Made by a program: the position numbers and the translations under genes
Shown: positions 25,800 to 34,259 of the stretch, piece by piece
How positions within the stretch are numbered: the first letter of the stretch is position 1
Layout: each line of letters starts with the position of its first letter
Notes under the pieces: generated by a model
The model's input: only the letters and a program-made list of their open reading frames with translations
Databases searched by the model: none
What the model was told of the DNA's origin: nothing
NCBI GenBank assembly: GCA_900114805.1
Contig: FOZN01000002.1
Coordinates: 434,001 to 498,000 of the forward strand
Reading direction: 5' to 3'
Length of the DNA: 64,000 nucleotides
Source of the DNA: Agrococcus baldri
GTDB taxonomy: Bacteria > Actinomycetota > Actinomycetes > Actinomycetales > Microbacteriaceae

Positions 25800-26618
25800 T
25801 TACCGCGGGGCGCGGGACACGGCGCCCCGGAGCCGGAGCAGCCGCGCGATCACGGTCACCGCGCCGATGACGACGCAGGCGGCCGCCGCCGCGACCGCAA
25901 CCGCGACCGACTCGGGCTGATCGAGCAGGCGGCCGACGCCGATCCAGCTCAGCCCCCACAGCATCGCCAGCGTCGGCGCGATCGTGCCCCGGCCGCGGAT
26001 GGCGATCGCGACCCCGACCGCGGCCACCACCGCCAGCACCGCGGCTGCGGGCAGCTCGAAGGCGACAGGGCGCATGCCGGCGTCGGCCAGCCAGGCGGCG
26101 ATGTTGGCGACCGTCGCGACGGAGACCCAGCCGAGGTAGAGACCGAAGGTGCCATCGACGAGCAGCGTCTCCAGCAGCGAGTCGGCCCTCGAGCGCTGCA
26201 GCAGCTCGAAGATCGCCGCGAGCACCGCCAGCAGCAGCACGATCACCACCACCGTCAGCGGCAGCAGGCCGGCCTGCGCGCAGAGGATCCAGGCGGCGTT
26301 GAGCACCAGCGACGCCACCGCGAGCCAGCCGATGCGCCGCTGCCGGGGGTCGCGCCGCTGCTTCGGCAGCACCTGCCAGATCGCGTAGGCGGCCAGCCCG
26401 AGGTAGATGAGGCTCCAGATCGAGAAGGCGGTGGAGGCAGGCGCGAGCGGCGTGGCGTCGGCCGAGAGGGCGCCGCTCGAGGATGCCTGCACCTCCTGCC
26501 CGCCGAACGCGCCGGAGCCGAGCGCCGCCATCGCGAGGGTCACTGGCAGCGCGAGGAGCACCACCCAGGGCCGGATGCGGTCGGCGGCGGTCATGGTCGT
26601 CGTGCGGTCATCGCGCAT
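25800..26618 (-). CDS. TspO/MBR-family-like membrane protein, last gene of crt operon
   Basis: 272 residues. A first helix with LALPVTLAMAALGSG is followed by a Ser/Ala-rich loop and further membrane helices, with STAFSIWSLIYLGLAAYAIWQV near 70 and WILCAQAG, resembling the tryptophan-rich sensory protein/TspO superfamily (longer than the 160-residue classical TspO, as in actinobacterial relatives). TspO proteins bind porphyrins and respond to light and oxygen. Its start overlaps the upstream glycosylase gene by 11 bases (alternative ATG at 26594). Co-transcription with carotenoid genes fits a light-stress role. Confidence 0.68.
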   Translation of the reverse strand: MRDDRTTTMTAADRIRPWVVLLALPVTLAMAALGSGAFGGQEVQASSSGALSADATPLAPASTAFSIWSLIYLGLAAYAIWQVLPKQRRDPRQRRIGWLAVASLVLNAAWILCAQAGLLPLTVVVIVLLLAVLAAIFELLQRSRADSLLETLLVDGTFGLYLGWVSVATVANIAAWLADAGMRPVAFELPAAAVLAVVAAVGVAIAIRGRGTIAPTLAMLWGLSWIGVGRLLDQPESVAVAVAAAAACVVIGAVTVIARLLRLRGAVSRAPR

Positions 26619-27111
26619 GGTGCTGCTCGCTCTCTGTCGGGGCGGTCGCGGCCCCGCGCTCCCAGTCGGCGATCGGGCCGGGCTCGACGAGGAAGAGCGG
26701 ATGCGGTTCGGGATGGTCGGGCAGCGGCAGCTCTGGGCTGCGCGCGGCCAGCTTGGCGCGGAGGTGGTCGAGCTCGAACGCGAGCTGCCCCTCGGTGACG
26801 CGGATGCGTCGCACCGGCCCGGCGCGCTCGGCACCGGTGGTCTGGGCCTCGGAGGGCACGGGGCGCGTGCGGTCGATGCGGGTGCGGTCGAAGCGGTAGC
26901 CGCGCGCCTCGGCGGCCGCCGCCACCGCCTCGAGGTAGGTGCCGATCGCGGCGACCGGGTCGGGCTGCGCACGGAAGCGCGCGAGCTGCGGGTGGCGGGT
27001 GTAGCCGCGCGTGCGCCCGGCGAGCACGGCCTGCGCCAGCAGCGCCTCGCGCCAGCAGGCGGTGAGGCCCTGCCTGTCGAGCAGCGCGGGGTGCAGCGAC
27101 CAGAGCCTCAT
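26608..27111 (-). CDS. Pyrimidine-dimer DNA glycosylase (T4 endonuclease V-like)
   Basis: 167 residues opening MRLWSLHPALLDRQGLTACW, then REALLAQAVLAGRTRGYTRHPQLARF, the signature of the Pyr_excise (T4 denV-like) family. Such enzymes cut the glycosidic bond of UV-induced cyclobutane pyrimidine dimers and nick the strand. The C-terminal half (EGQLAFELDHLRAKLAAR) is a helical region seen in bacterial members. It overlaps the SDR gene by ATGA (27108-27111) and tspO by 11 bases, so it is translated as part of the carotenoid operon. Confidence 0.8.
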   Translation of the reverse strand: MRLWSLHPALLDRQGLTACWREALLAQAVLAGRTRGYTRHPQLARFRAQPDPVAAIGTYLEAVAAAAEARGYRFDRTRIDRTRPVPSEAQTTGAERAGPVRRIRVTEGQLAFELDHLRAKLAARSPELPLPDHPEPHPLFLVEPGPIADWERGAATAPTESEQHHAR

Positions 27112-28586
27112 GCGGCATCCTCCTCGGCGACGGCGACGATGCGGCCCGCCATCATCTCGAAGATCACGTGGTGCGCGGGCACGAGCGACCACCAGTAGAG
27201 GCGGCCGGCGAGGCCGCTGGGCAGGAAGACGGCGCGCTGGCGGTAGTGCGCGCCGCCGGGCACATCGTCCGCCGGCTCGACCGTGAACTCGATCCACGCG
27301 CGGCCCGGCACCTTCATCTCGGCACGCAGCCGCAGCATCCGGCCGCGCTCGATGCGCTCCACCCTCCACCAGTCGACGGTGTCGCCCTCGCGCAGCGTGG
27401 TGGCGTCGCGCCGGCCGCGGCGCAGCCCCACGCCGCCCACCAGCCGGTCGGCGAGGCCGCGGATGCTCCACAGCAGCGGCACCGAGTACCAGCCGCGCTC
27501 GCCGCCGATCGCCTCCACCACGCGCCAGACCGCCTCGGGCGGGGCTGCGGTCGTGCGCTCGCGCGCATCCTCGAACACGGTCGAGCCCGACCAGCTGGGG
27601 TCGCTCGGCAGCGGGTCGGCGGGCGCTCCGGCGGCGGAGGCGGAGCGCCAGCTCGACTCGATGTCGCCGGCGCGCTCGCGGGCGAGCGCGAGCCGCACAG
27701 CGCGGCGGTAGCCGGTGAGCCCCTCCGCAGGCGGCGGGATGATCGCGTCGATGCGACGCTCGGCGACGACGCAGTCGTGCAGCAGCGAGCCGATCAGCGG
27801 CATCGCGATCGCCCGCGGCACCGGCGTGACGAGGTTGACCCACTGCGACGCGAGCCAGGGCGTGAGCACCGGCAGCGGCGCGATCGGCCGCTGCGGCAGC
27901 CCGGCCTCGACGGCGTAGCCGTTCATGGTCTGGCCGTAGCGCAGCACGTCCGGTCCGCCGATGTCGAAGCTGCCGTGCACGTCGTCGGCGACGGTGGCGG
28001 CGGCGACCAGGTAGTGCAGCACGTCGCGCACGGCGATCGGCTGCACGAAGTTGCGCACCCATCGGGGCGCCGGCATGTACGGCAGCACCTCGGTCAGGTG
28101 GCGGATCATCTCGAACGAGGCCGAGCCGGAGCCGATCACGATGCCCGCCTCCAGCACGATGGTGGGCACGCCGGAGGCCAGTAGCTCCTCGCCGACGGCC
28201 ACGCGCGAGGCGAGGTGCTTCGAGAGCCGCTCACCCTCCGGATGCAGGCCCGAGAGGTAGACGATGCGTCGCACGCCCGCCGCACTGGCGGCGGTCGCCA
28301 CGTTGCGGGCCTGCGCGAGCTCTGCCGCCGCGAAGTCGCCGCCCGCGGCCATCGCGTGCACCAGGTGGTAGACGACGTCGATCCCCTCGACGGCGCGCGC
28401 CACGTCGCCCGGCACCTCCAGGTCGCCCCGCACGGCCTCCACCGCATCCGCCCACGACGCGTCGCGGAGCCGGCCGGGGTCGCGCGCGAGCACGCGCACG
28501 GTGTGGCCGGCGTCGAGCAGTCGCGGCACGAGGCGCCCGCCGATGTAGCCGGTCGCCCCGGTGACGAGCACCGTCCTGCCGCTCAT
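27108..28586 (-). CDS. SDR/NAD(P)-binding protein with DUF2867 domain
   Basis: 492 residues in two parts. Residues 1-300 are an atypical short-chain dehydrogenase/epimerase fold with GATGYIGGRLVPRLL, RVLARDP and VYLSGLHP. Residues about 330-490 are a DUF2867/SRPBCC-like domain (WYSVPLLWSIRGLADRLVGG, MLRLRAEMKVPGRAWIEFTV, HHVIFEMMAGRIV). The function is unknown; similar proteins sit in many actinobacterial carotenoid clusters. It may modify the carotenoid or handle a lipid. The start overlaps the crtEb stop by ATGA (28583-28586). Confidence 0.8.
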   Translation of the reverse strand: MSGRTVLVTGATGYIGGRLVPRLLDAGHTVRVLARDPGRLRDASWADAVEAVRGDLEVPGDVARAVEGIDVVYHLVHAMAAGGDFAAAELAQARNVATAASAAGVRRIVYLSGLHPEGERLSKHLASRVAVGEELLASGVPTIVLEAGIVIGSGSASFEMIRHLTEVLPYMPAPRWVRNFVQPIAVRDVLHYLVAAATVADDVHGSFDIGGPDVLRYGQTMNGYAVEAGLPQRPIAPLPVLTPWLASQWVNLVTPVPRAIAMPLIGSLLHDCVVAERRIDAIIPPPAEGLTGYRRAVRLALARERAGDIESSWRSASAAGAPADPLPSDPSWSGSTVFEDARERTTAAPPEAVWRVVEAIGGERGWYSVPLLWSIRGLADRLVGGVGLRRGRRDATTLREGDTVDWWRVERIERGRMLRLRAEMKVPGRAWIEFTVEPADDVPGGAHYRQRAVFLPSGLAGRLYWWSLVPAHHVIFEMMAGRIVAVAEEDAA

Positions 28587-29470
28587 CGCCACCCCATCGC
28601 CCACGCGATGCACAGCAGCGTCACGATGCAGCCGCACACGTAGTTCACCCAGAGGAAGTGCCTCCAGCCGCGGTTCGCCGTTGCGCTGGTCGCGTCGGTC
28701 ACGCGCCAGAACGGCGCGGCGATCACGAGGTACGGCAGCGCGACGACGGCGCCCAGGGCGGCGGGCCACGGCGTCAGCAGCATCAGCAGGCCGGCCGCCG
28801 TCCACAGCGCCATCGCCAGCCGCACCGTCGCCCTGGCGCCGAGCGCCGTGGCGGTCGAGGCGATGCCGCCCTCCCGGTCGGGCAGCACGTCCTGCACGGC
28901 TCCGAAGGCGTGGCTCGCCATGCCCCAGCAGAAGAAGGCCGCCAGCAGCGCCAGCAGCGCCGGCGTCCACTCGGCGCCCGCGAGCACGAGGCCGTAGACG
29001 GCGGGGCTGACGAAGTGGGTGCTCGAGGTGATCGAGTCGAGCACCGGCACCTCCTTCCAGCGCAGCCCCGGCGCCGAGTAGGCGACGACCGCGAACAGGC
29101 TCACCGCGAGCACCGCCCACGACGCCGGCCCGCCGAGCACGACGAGCGCCACCACGAACGGCAGCGCGAGGCCGATCGCCCAGGCGAGCGTCGCACGATG
29201 GGTCGCGGGCGGCAGCAGCGCGCCCTCCACACCGCCCTTGCGGGGGTTGGCGACGTCGGATGCGTAGTCGAAGACGTCGTTGATGCCGTACATGGCGAGG
29301 TTGTACGGCACCAGGAAGAACAGCGTGCCGAGCACCAGCCGCGCGTCGATGGCGCCGCTGGTGAGCAGCATGGCGGCCGCGAACGGGAACGCCGTGTTGA
29401 TCCAGCTCACCGGGCGGGAGGCCAGCAGCAGGCGGCGGGCGAGGCCGGGGGCAATGGCGACCTCAGGCAT
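28583..29470 (-). CDS. crtEb: Lycopene elongase / UbiA-type prenyltransferase CrtEb
   Basis: 295 residues, an eight- to nine-helix UbiA prenyltransferase. The first Asp-rich motif is NDVFDYASD, the second lies around QDVLPDREGG. In actinobacterial C50 pathways CrtEb adds C5 units to lycopene ends to give flavuxanthin-type C50 carotenoids. Its position right after the split cyclase genes supports this over a quinone-prenylating role. The first eight bases overlap crtYf. Membrane protein. Confidence 0.9.
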   Translation of the reverse strand: MPEVAIAPGLARRLLLASRPVSWINTAFPFAAAMLLTSGAIDARLVLGTLFFLVPYNLAMYGINDVFDYASDVANPRKGGVEGALLPPATHRATLAWAIGLALPFVVALVVLGGPASWAVLAVSLFAVVAYSAPGLRWKEVPVLDSITSSTHFVSPAVYGLVLAGAEWTPALLALLAAFFCWGMASHAFGAVQDVLPDREGGIASTATALGARATVRLAMALWTAAGLLMLLTPWPAALGAVVALPYLVIAAPFWRVTDATSATANRGWRHFLWVNYVCGCIVTLLCIAWAMGWR

Positions 29471-29783
29471 CCGTCCTCCGCTCCTCGGCTCGGCCGCGCG
29501 CGGGCAGCAGCCGCCACAGCGCGACCACGACGAGTAGGGCGACCAGGGCGTAGCCGAGATCCTCGATCGGCACGAGCCCGATGTGAGGGCCCAGCAGCAG
29601 CGCGTCGTCGTAGCGGAACAGATCGAGCGCGATCATCAGCGAGTCGAACGCGAGGGTGAGCGCCAGCACGGCGGCGGCGGCGATAGCCAGCGCCGTCCAG
29701 CCGCGCCGATCACCGCGCAGCGCCACCACCGCGCACACGACAGCGGCGACCAGCAGCGGAAGCAGCAGCAGCGCGTAGCTCAC
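29463..29783 (-). CDS. crtYf: C50 carotenoid cyclase subunit CrtYf-like
   Basis: 106 residues, three membrane helices, with the lycopene cyclase domain motif LGPHIGLVPIEDLGYALVALLVV. Heterodimeric cyclases (CrtYe/CrtYf, LbtB/LbtC) close the rings of C50 carotenoids. The GTG at 29783 is chosen from its four-base overlap with the upstream stop and GGGGGAGG six bases ahead. Whether rings are epsilon, gamma or beta cannot be read from sequence by eye. It overlaps crtEb by eight bases. Confidence 0.88.
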   Translation of the reverse strand: MSYALLLLPLLVAAVVCAVVALRGDRRGWTALAIAAAAVLALTLAFDSLMIALDLFRYDDALLLGPHIGLVPIEDLGYALVALLVVVALWRLLPARGRAEERRTDA

Positions 29784-30145
29784 GACGCCTCCCCCGCCCG
29801 GGCCGCCGGGACTGCGCGCGCGGATCGCCCGCGCAGCGCCGCGAGCACCCGCTCGGCCCCCGCGAAGGCGACCAGCGAGACGTAGGCGAGGAAGACCAGG
29901 AACGCGAGCTCCTCGATCGGCAGGTGCGGCAGCACCTCGAAGCCCGTCATCCACGGCGACGCGCCGAGGCGGAAGTTGCCGGTGGCGATCGCCGCCAGGT
30001 CGAGCAGCAGCATCACCGTCGCGGTGGCGGCGACCGCGATCAGCGCGCGCCGGGCGTCATGGAACAGCGCGAGCCGCCAGCGGGCGTCGATCGTGCCGAC
30101 GCCGAGCGCCGAGATGGCGATGGCGGCGAGGTAGGCCAGGCTCAC
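29780..30145 (-). CDS. crtYe: C50 carotenoid cyclase subunit CrtYe-like
   Basis: 121 residues, three membrane helices, with MTGFEVLPHLPIEELAFLVFLAY, the cyclase-domain motif matching the partner subunit. It acts as a heterodimer with the next gene product. GTG 30145 overlaps the crtI stop by four bases (GTGA), which fixes the start. The C-terminus is Arg/Ala-rich. Same gene order as crtYe-crtYf-crtEb in Corynebacterium and Microbacteriaceae. Confidence 0.88.
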   Translation of the reverse strand: MSLAYLAAIAISALGVGTIDARWRLALFHDARRALIAVAATATVMLLLDLAAIATGNFRLGASPWMTGFEVLPHLPIEELAFLVFLAYVSLVAFAGAERVLAALRGRSARAVPAARAGEAS

Positions 30146-31722
30146 GGCGCCGCCTCCACGCGCTCGCCGCCGAGCGGCTGCAGCGGTCCGGACGAGCGGT
30201 CGCCGCGCACGTGCTTGACGACCAGCTCGGCCGAGATCAGGCACATCGGCACGCCGATGCCTGGCACCGTGGTGGCGCCGGCGAGCAGCAGGTCGCGCAC
30301 GCCCGAATGCCGGGTGGAGCCGCGCAGGAAGGCGCTCTGCCGCAGCGTGTGGGCCGGGCCGAGCGCGGTGCCGCGCCAGGAGTCGAAGTCGCGCGCGAAG
30401 TCGGCGGGGCCGATCGTGCGGCGCGTCACGACCCGGTCGGCCAGGTCGTCGATGCCCGCCCAGGATGCGATCTGCGCGATGGCCCGATCGGCGATCTCCT
30501 CGACCGGCGGGCTGCCGCGGCCGTCGAGGCCGCCGCCGCCCAGCCGCAGGTCGGGCGGCACCGGCACCAGCACGAATAGCGCCTCGTGCCCGGCCGGCGC
30601 GACCGAGGGGTCGGTGGCGGAGGTGCGGCTGACGTACAGCGATGCGGGATCCGTCACGCCGCGCGAGGCGCGAGCCCCCAGCGGGCCGAAGATGCGCCGG
30701 AACCCCTCCTCCCAGTCGCGGGTGAACAGCAGCGTGTGGTGCGCGAGCTGCGGCAGCTCGCCCTCGACGCCCAGCATCACCAGCACGGCGGAGGGCCCGG
30801 CGACCCGCTTCGCCCAGCGCCGCCGGGCACGCTCGGCGATCCCGGGCACGTGCGCGAGCAGGCGCGTGTCGGTGGCGTGCGCGTCGGCCGCCGAGACGAC
30901 CAGATCGGCCGCGATCCGCTCACCGCCGGCGAGCTCGACCCCGCGCGCGGCGCCGTCGTCCACCAGGATGCGCTCGACCCTGGTGCCGGTGCGCACCTCG
31001 ACGCCGGCGACGCGCGCGAGCCGCGCCAGCGCATCCACGACCGCGGTGAAGCCGCCCTGCGGGTACCAGACGCCTTCGACGAGGTCGAAGTGGCTCATCA
31101 GGTGGTACATCGAGGGCGCCGACTTGGGTTCGGTGCCGAGGAACACCGCGGGGTAGCCGAGCGCCTGCCGCAGCCGCCGGTCGCGGAAGGAGCGGGCGAT
31201 GCGCAACTCGAGCGACTCGAGCAGCAGCCGGGTCAGCCGCGGCAGCCGGCGGGCGAGGCCGAGGCCGGCGAAGGCGCGAGGCGAGTCGAAGCGGTTCGAG
31301 AGCAGCCCGCTCGTCGCCAGCTCGGCGGTCTCGGTCGCCGAGCCGAGGTAGGCGCGCAGCCGCTCGCCCGCACCGGGCTCGATCGCCTCGAAGCGCGCGA
31401 GGGTGGTGACCAGGTCGCCAGAGACCTCCAGCGCCTCGGCCTCCCCCTCATAGAGCACCCGGTACGCCGGATCGAGCCGCACGAGCTCGAGCTCGTCCTC
31501 GAGGCTGGAGCCGAGCATGCGGAACGCGTGCTCGTAGGGCTCGCGCATGAGCATCCACGAGGGGCCGGTGTCGAACAGGAAGCCCTCGGAGCGCCAGCTG
31601 CCGGCGCGACCGCCGAGCCCCTCTGCCTGCTCGACGAGGGTCACCTGGTGGCCGTCGCGAGCGAGCAGGCCGGCGCTGGCGATGCCGGCGATGCCGCCGC
31701 CGATCACGACGATGCGGCTCAT
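30142..31722 (-). CDS. crtI: Phytoene desaturase CrtI
   Basis: 526 residues. The FAD-binding dinucleotide fold is VIGGGIAGIASAGLLARDGHQVTLVEQ (residues 5-31). The middle carries GGFTAVVDALARLARVAGVEVRTGTRVERI, and the C-terminal bacterial phytoene dehydrogenase signature is around LLAGATTVPGIGVPMCLISAELV. It converts phytoene to lycopene through four desaturations. It overlaps crtB and crtYe by four bases each. Canonical length. Confidence 0.95.
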   Translation of the reverse strand: MSRIVVIGGGIAGIASAGLLARDGHQVTLVEQAEGLGGRAGSWRSEGFLFDTGPSWMLMREPYEHAFRMLGSSLEDELELVRLDPAYRVLYEGEAEALEVSGDLVTTLARFEAIEPGAGERLRAYLGSATETAELATSGLLSNRFDSPRAFAGLGLARRLPRLTRLLLESLELRIARSFRDRRLRQALGYPAVFLGTEPKSAPSMYHLMSHFDLVEGVWYPQGGFTAVVDALARLARVAGVEVRTGTRVERILVDDGAARGVELAGGERIAADLVVSAADAHATDTRLLAHVPGIAERARRRWAKRVAGPSAVLVMLGVEGELPQLAHHTLLFTRDWEEGFRRIFGPLGARASRGVTDPASLYVSRTSATDPSVAPAGHEALFVLVPVPPDLRLGGGGLDGRGSPPVEEIADRAIAQIASWAGIDDLADRVVTRRTIGPADFARDFDSWRGTALGPAHTLRQSAFLRGSTRHSGVRDLLLAGATTVPGIGVPMCLISAELVVKHVRGDRSSGPLQPLGGERVEAAP

Positions 31723-32633
31723 CGCACGGGCTCCGCGGTCGCGAGGCGGGCGCGCGGTGCCGCAGCGCGGCTGAGTCCGGCGCCGAGGGCGGCGCGCGCG
31801 ACGATCGCCGCCTTCTGGGCGTTCGGCACGCTGATGCGGCGCAACGGCAGCTCGGCGGCCGGGGTGTCGCGGATGCGTCGGCCGAGTGCCGCGAAGATGT
31901 CGTGCGCAGCGATGACGGCCGGGCGGGCCTCGCGCGGCAGCAGCTCCACGGCGCCGCGCGCGATGCGCAGCTCTCCCTCGAGCCGATCCAGCACGCGGTG
32001 CACCGCCTCCTCGCTCGGCCTGGCCGGGTCGATGCCCGGCAGGTAGGCGCGGCCGAGCCCGGTGGCGTCGGCGCCCAGGTCGCGCAGGAAGTTGACGACC
32101 TGGAAGGCGCTGCCGAGCGCCCGGGCACCGCGTGCGACGCGCCTGGCCTCGGCGTCGAGCAGCACCGCGCCGCCGAGGAAGCAGCGCACGCACATGATGC
32201 CGATCACCTCGGCCGAGCCGTACACGTACGCGCGCAGCTCGCGCTCGTCGGCGAAGGCGACCGGCTCGAGGTCGCGGCGCATCGCGGCGAAGAACGGTGC
32301 GGTCTGGTCGCGCGTGATGCCGACCCTGCGCGCGGTCTCGGCGAAGGCGTGCACGATGAGATCGGCGCTGAAGCCCGTCGCGAGCGCCCGCTCGACCTCG
32401 CGCTCGAGCGCGTCGAGCACCTCGCGGCAGCCGGCGGCGTCGAGCCCGGACTCGGCGCCCGGCCCGTCGACGATCTCGTCGGCGACGCGCACGAGCGCGT
32501 ACACGGTGCCGATGTCGCCACGCATCTGCGGCGGCAGCAGCCTGCTCGCGAGCCCGAAGGACGTCGAGTACGCCGCGATCACCTCGGCGCTCGCCCGTCT
32601 GGCGGTGGCCGAGTAGGCCTCCAGGCCCGTCAT
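31719..32633 (-). CDS. crtB: Phytoene synthase CrtB
   Basis: 304 residues, trans-isoprenyl diphosphate synthase head-to-head class. The Asp-rich motif VRVADEIVD and the second motif around QVVNFLRDLGAD coordinate Mg2+-diphosphate; YGSAEVIGIMC and RAYLPGID are squalene/phytoene synthase signatures. It condenses two GGPP to phytoene. Four-base overlaps on both sides with crtE and crtI. Confidence 0.95.
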   Translation of the reverse strand: MTGLEAYSATARRASAEVIAAYSTSFGLASRLLPPQMRGDIGTVYALVRVADEIVDGPGAESGLDAAGCREVLDALEREVERALATGFSADLIVHAFAETARRVGITRDQTAPFFAAMRRDLEPVAFADERELRAYVYGSAEVIGIMCVRCFLGGAVLLDAEARRVARGARALGSAFQVVNFLRDLGADATGLGRAYLPGIDPARPSEEAVHRVLDRLEGELRIARGAVELLPREARPAVIAAHDIFAALGRRIRDTPAAELPLRRISVPNAQKAAIVARAALGAGLSRAAAPRARLATAEPVR

Positions 32634-33649
32634 CGCTCGCGCTCCGCGCAGCGCTCGAGCAGCTCGGCGAGGCCGTCGCGCGCCGACTGCTCGACGGGTG
32701 CCTCGGCGATCATCGCCCGCACCGCGTCCACCGCCTGTGCGATGCGCCGCTCGACGGCCTCCAGCGCGCCGCTGCCGCGCATGACCTGGCGCACGCGAGC
32801 GGCGGCGCCCACGTCGGCGGCGCGGTCGCCGTAGTGCGCCGCGACGCTCTGCCACGCGGGATCACGGCTGGCGAGCGCCGAGAGCAGCGTCGGTGCTCCG
32901 GCGCGGATGTCGCTCAGGGCGCTCTTGCCTGTGACGGCCTCGTCGCCGAAGACCCCCAGCACGTCGTCGCGCAGCTGGTAGATCACACCCAGGCGCAGGC
33001 CGATGGCCCCCAGTGCCGCGAGCGCCTGCTCGCTCCTGCCGCCGAGCAGTGCGCCGATCTCGAGCGGTGCGCGGAACGAGTAGTCGGCGGTCTTGCCCTC
33101 GAGCACGCGCTCGATGACGTCCTCCTCCGGCGCGGTGCCCGCCAGCAGCACATCGTCGTGCTCGCCCTCGGCGGCGTGCACCATCGCGCGCTCGACGACG
33201 TCGACGATCCGTGCGCGGATGGGGTGGGGCAGCTCGAGCCTCGCGATCGCGGCGAGCGCCCGCACCAGCAGCGCATCGCCCGCCACGATGGCCGTCGTGA
33301 GGCCGAGCCGGCTCGCCTCGACGGGCGCGAGCCCAGCGGCGGTCGCGGTCTGCGTGGCGGCGAAGGCCACCGAGGGCCGACCGCGGCGCTCGTCGTCGCC
33401 GTCGATGACGTCGTCATGCACGAGCAGCGCCGCGTGCAGCAGCTCGACCGCGGCGGCGGCCTCGACGACCGCGGCGCGGTCGGCGCCCTCCCCGGCCGCC
33501 AGCAGCACCAGCCGGGGGCGCAGCAGCTTGCCGCCCGCGACGGCGCCCGCGGCTGCCGCCTGCACGGGGTGGGCTCCGCGGGGCGCCGCGAGCGCGCGGA
33601 CGCGCCGATCGACCTCGTCGAGCAGCGTCGGTGCGCCGACGGCGGTCAT
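32630..33649 (-). CDS. crtE: Geranylgeranyl diphosphate synthase CrtE
   Basis: 339 residues, all-alpha polyprenyl synthase. The first Asp-rich motif is LVHDDVIDGDD (DDxxD) and the second is QLRDDVLGVFGD, the variant normal for actinobacterial CrtE. It makes GGPP from IPP and allylic diphosphates. ATG at 33649 overlaps the idi stop (ATGA). Second gene of the operon. Confidence 0.92.
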   Translation of the reverse strand: MTAVGAPTLLDEVDRRVRALAAPRGAHPVQAAAAGAVAGGKLLRPRLVLLAAGEGADRAAVVEAAAAVELLHAALLVHDDVIDGDDERRGRPSVAFAATQTATAAGLAPVEASRLGLTTAIVAGDALLVRALAAIARLELPHPIRARIVDVVERAMVHAAEGEHDDVLLAGTAPEEDVIERVLEGKTADYSFRAPLEIGALLGGRSEQALAALGAIGLRLGVIYQLRDDVLGVFGDEAVTGKSALSDIRAGAPTLLSALASRDPAWQSVAAHYGDRAADVGAAARVRQVMRGSGALEAVERRIAQAVDAVRAMIAEAPVEQSARDGLAELLERCAERER

Positions 33650-34197
33650 GAGGCACCTGCCAGCACCGGCAGCTGCTCCGCCTGCAGCACGAGCCAGGGG
33701 CTGAATGCCCACGGGGTGGCGCGGATGCCGGCCAGCAGCGCCTCGGGCTCGACCCACTGCCACTCGGCCACCTCAGCCTCCGCCGGCAGCAGCTCGCCGT
33801 CGACCCGGCCGACGAAGACCGGGCAGCGCTCGTGCTCGACGATGCCGGAGGCGTCGACGGCGCGATACGCGAAGTCGGGCAGCACCAGCTCGAGCTGCCG
33901 CACCCCGACGCCGAGCTCCTGCTGCAGCCGGCGGCGGACCGCCGACTCCATCGGCTCGTCGGGGGCGGGATGGCCGCAGCATGCGTTCGTCCAGACACCC
34001 GGCCAGGCCGCCTTGGTGAGGGCGCGACGGGTGACGAGCATGCGCCCGTCGGCATCCAGCAGGTGGCAGGAGAACGCCAGGTGGAGCGGGGTGGCGTCGG
34101 TGTGCACGGTCGCCTTGGGGGCGGTGCCGATCGGTGCACCGGCCGCATCGAGCAGCACCACGAGCTCCTGCTCGGCGGAGCGGTCGGGAGAGGTCAT
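33646..34197 (-). CDS. idi: Isopentenyl-diphosphate delta-isomerase type 1
   Basis: 183 residues, Nudix-like fold. The active-site Cys is in WTNACCGHP and the metal-binding Glu residues lie in ESAVRRRLQQELG. It interconverts IPP and DMAPP, priming the carotenoid pathway. First gene of the ten-gene operon. TAGGCT (34204-34209 on the minus strand) ends six bases before the ATG, so the operon mRNA is probably leaderless and starts inside the idi/marR intergenic region of 62 bases. Confidence 0.94.
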   Translation of the reverse strand: MTSPDRSAEQELVVLLDAAGAPIGTAPKATVHTDATPLHLAFSCHLLDADGRMLVTRRALTKAAWPGVWTNACCGHPAPDEPMESAVRRRLQQELGVGVRQLELVLPDFAYRAVDASGIVEHERCPVFVGRVDGELLPAEAEVAEWQWVEPEALLAGIRATPWAFSPWLVLQAEQLPVLAGAS

Positions 34198-34203
34198 GCG
34201 GGA

Positions 34204-34253
34204 AGCCTAGCAAATGGTGAGCCTGTGCAACTATAAGTTTGGCAATATAGAAT
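34204..34253. promoter_or_regulatory. Divergent promoter/operator between idi (crt operon) and marR
   Basis: Rightward -10 TAGAAT (34248-34253) ends six bases before the marR ATG. Leftward -10 TAGGCT (34204-34209) ends six bases before the idi ATG. Between them CTATA-N10-TATAG (34231-34250) and the word GCAACTAT (34227-34234), shared with the promoter of the paralogue at 25152, are the probable MarR operator. The AT-rich block stands out from its surroundings. Confidence 0.68.
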
Positions 34254-34259
34254 GCCTCC

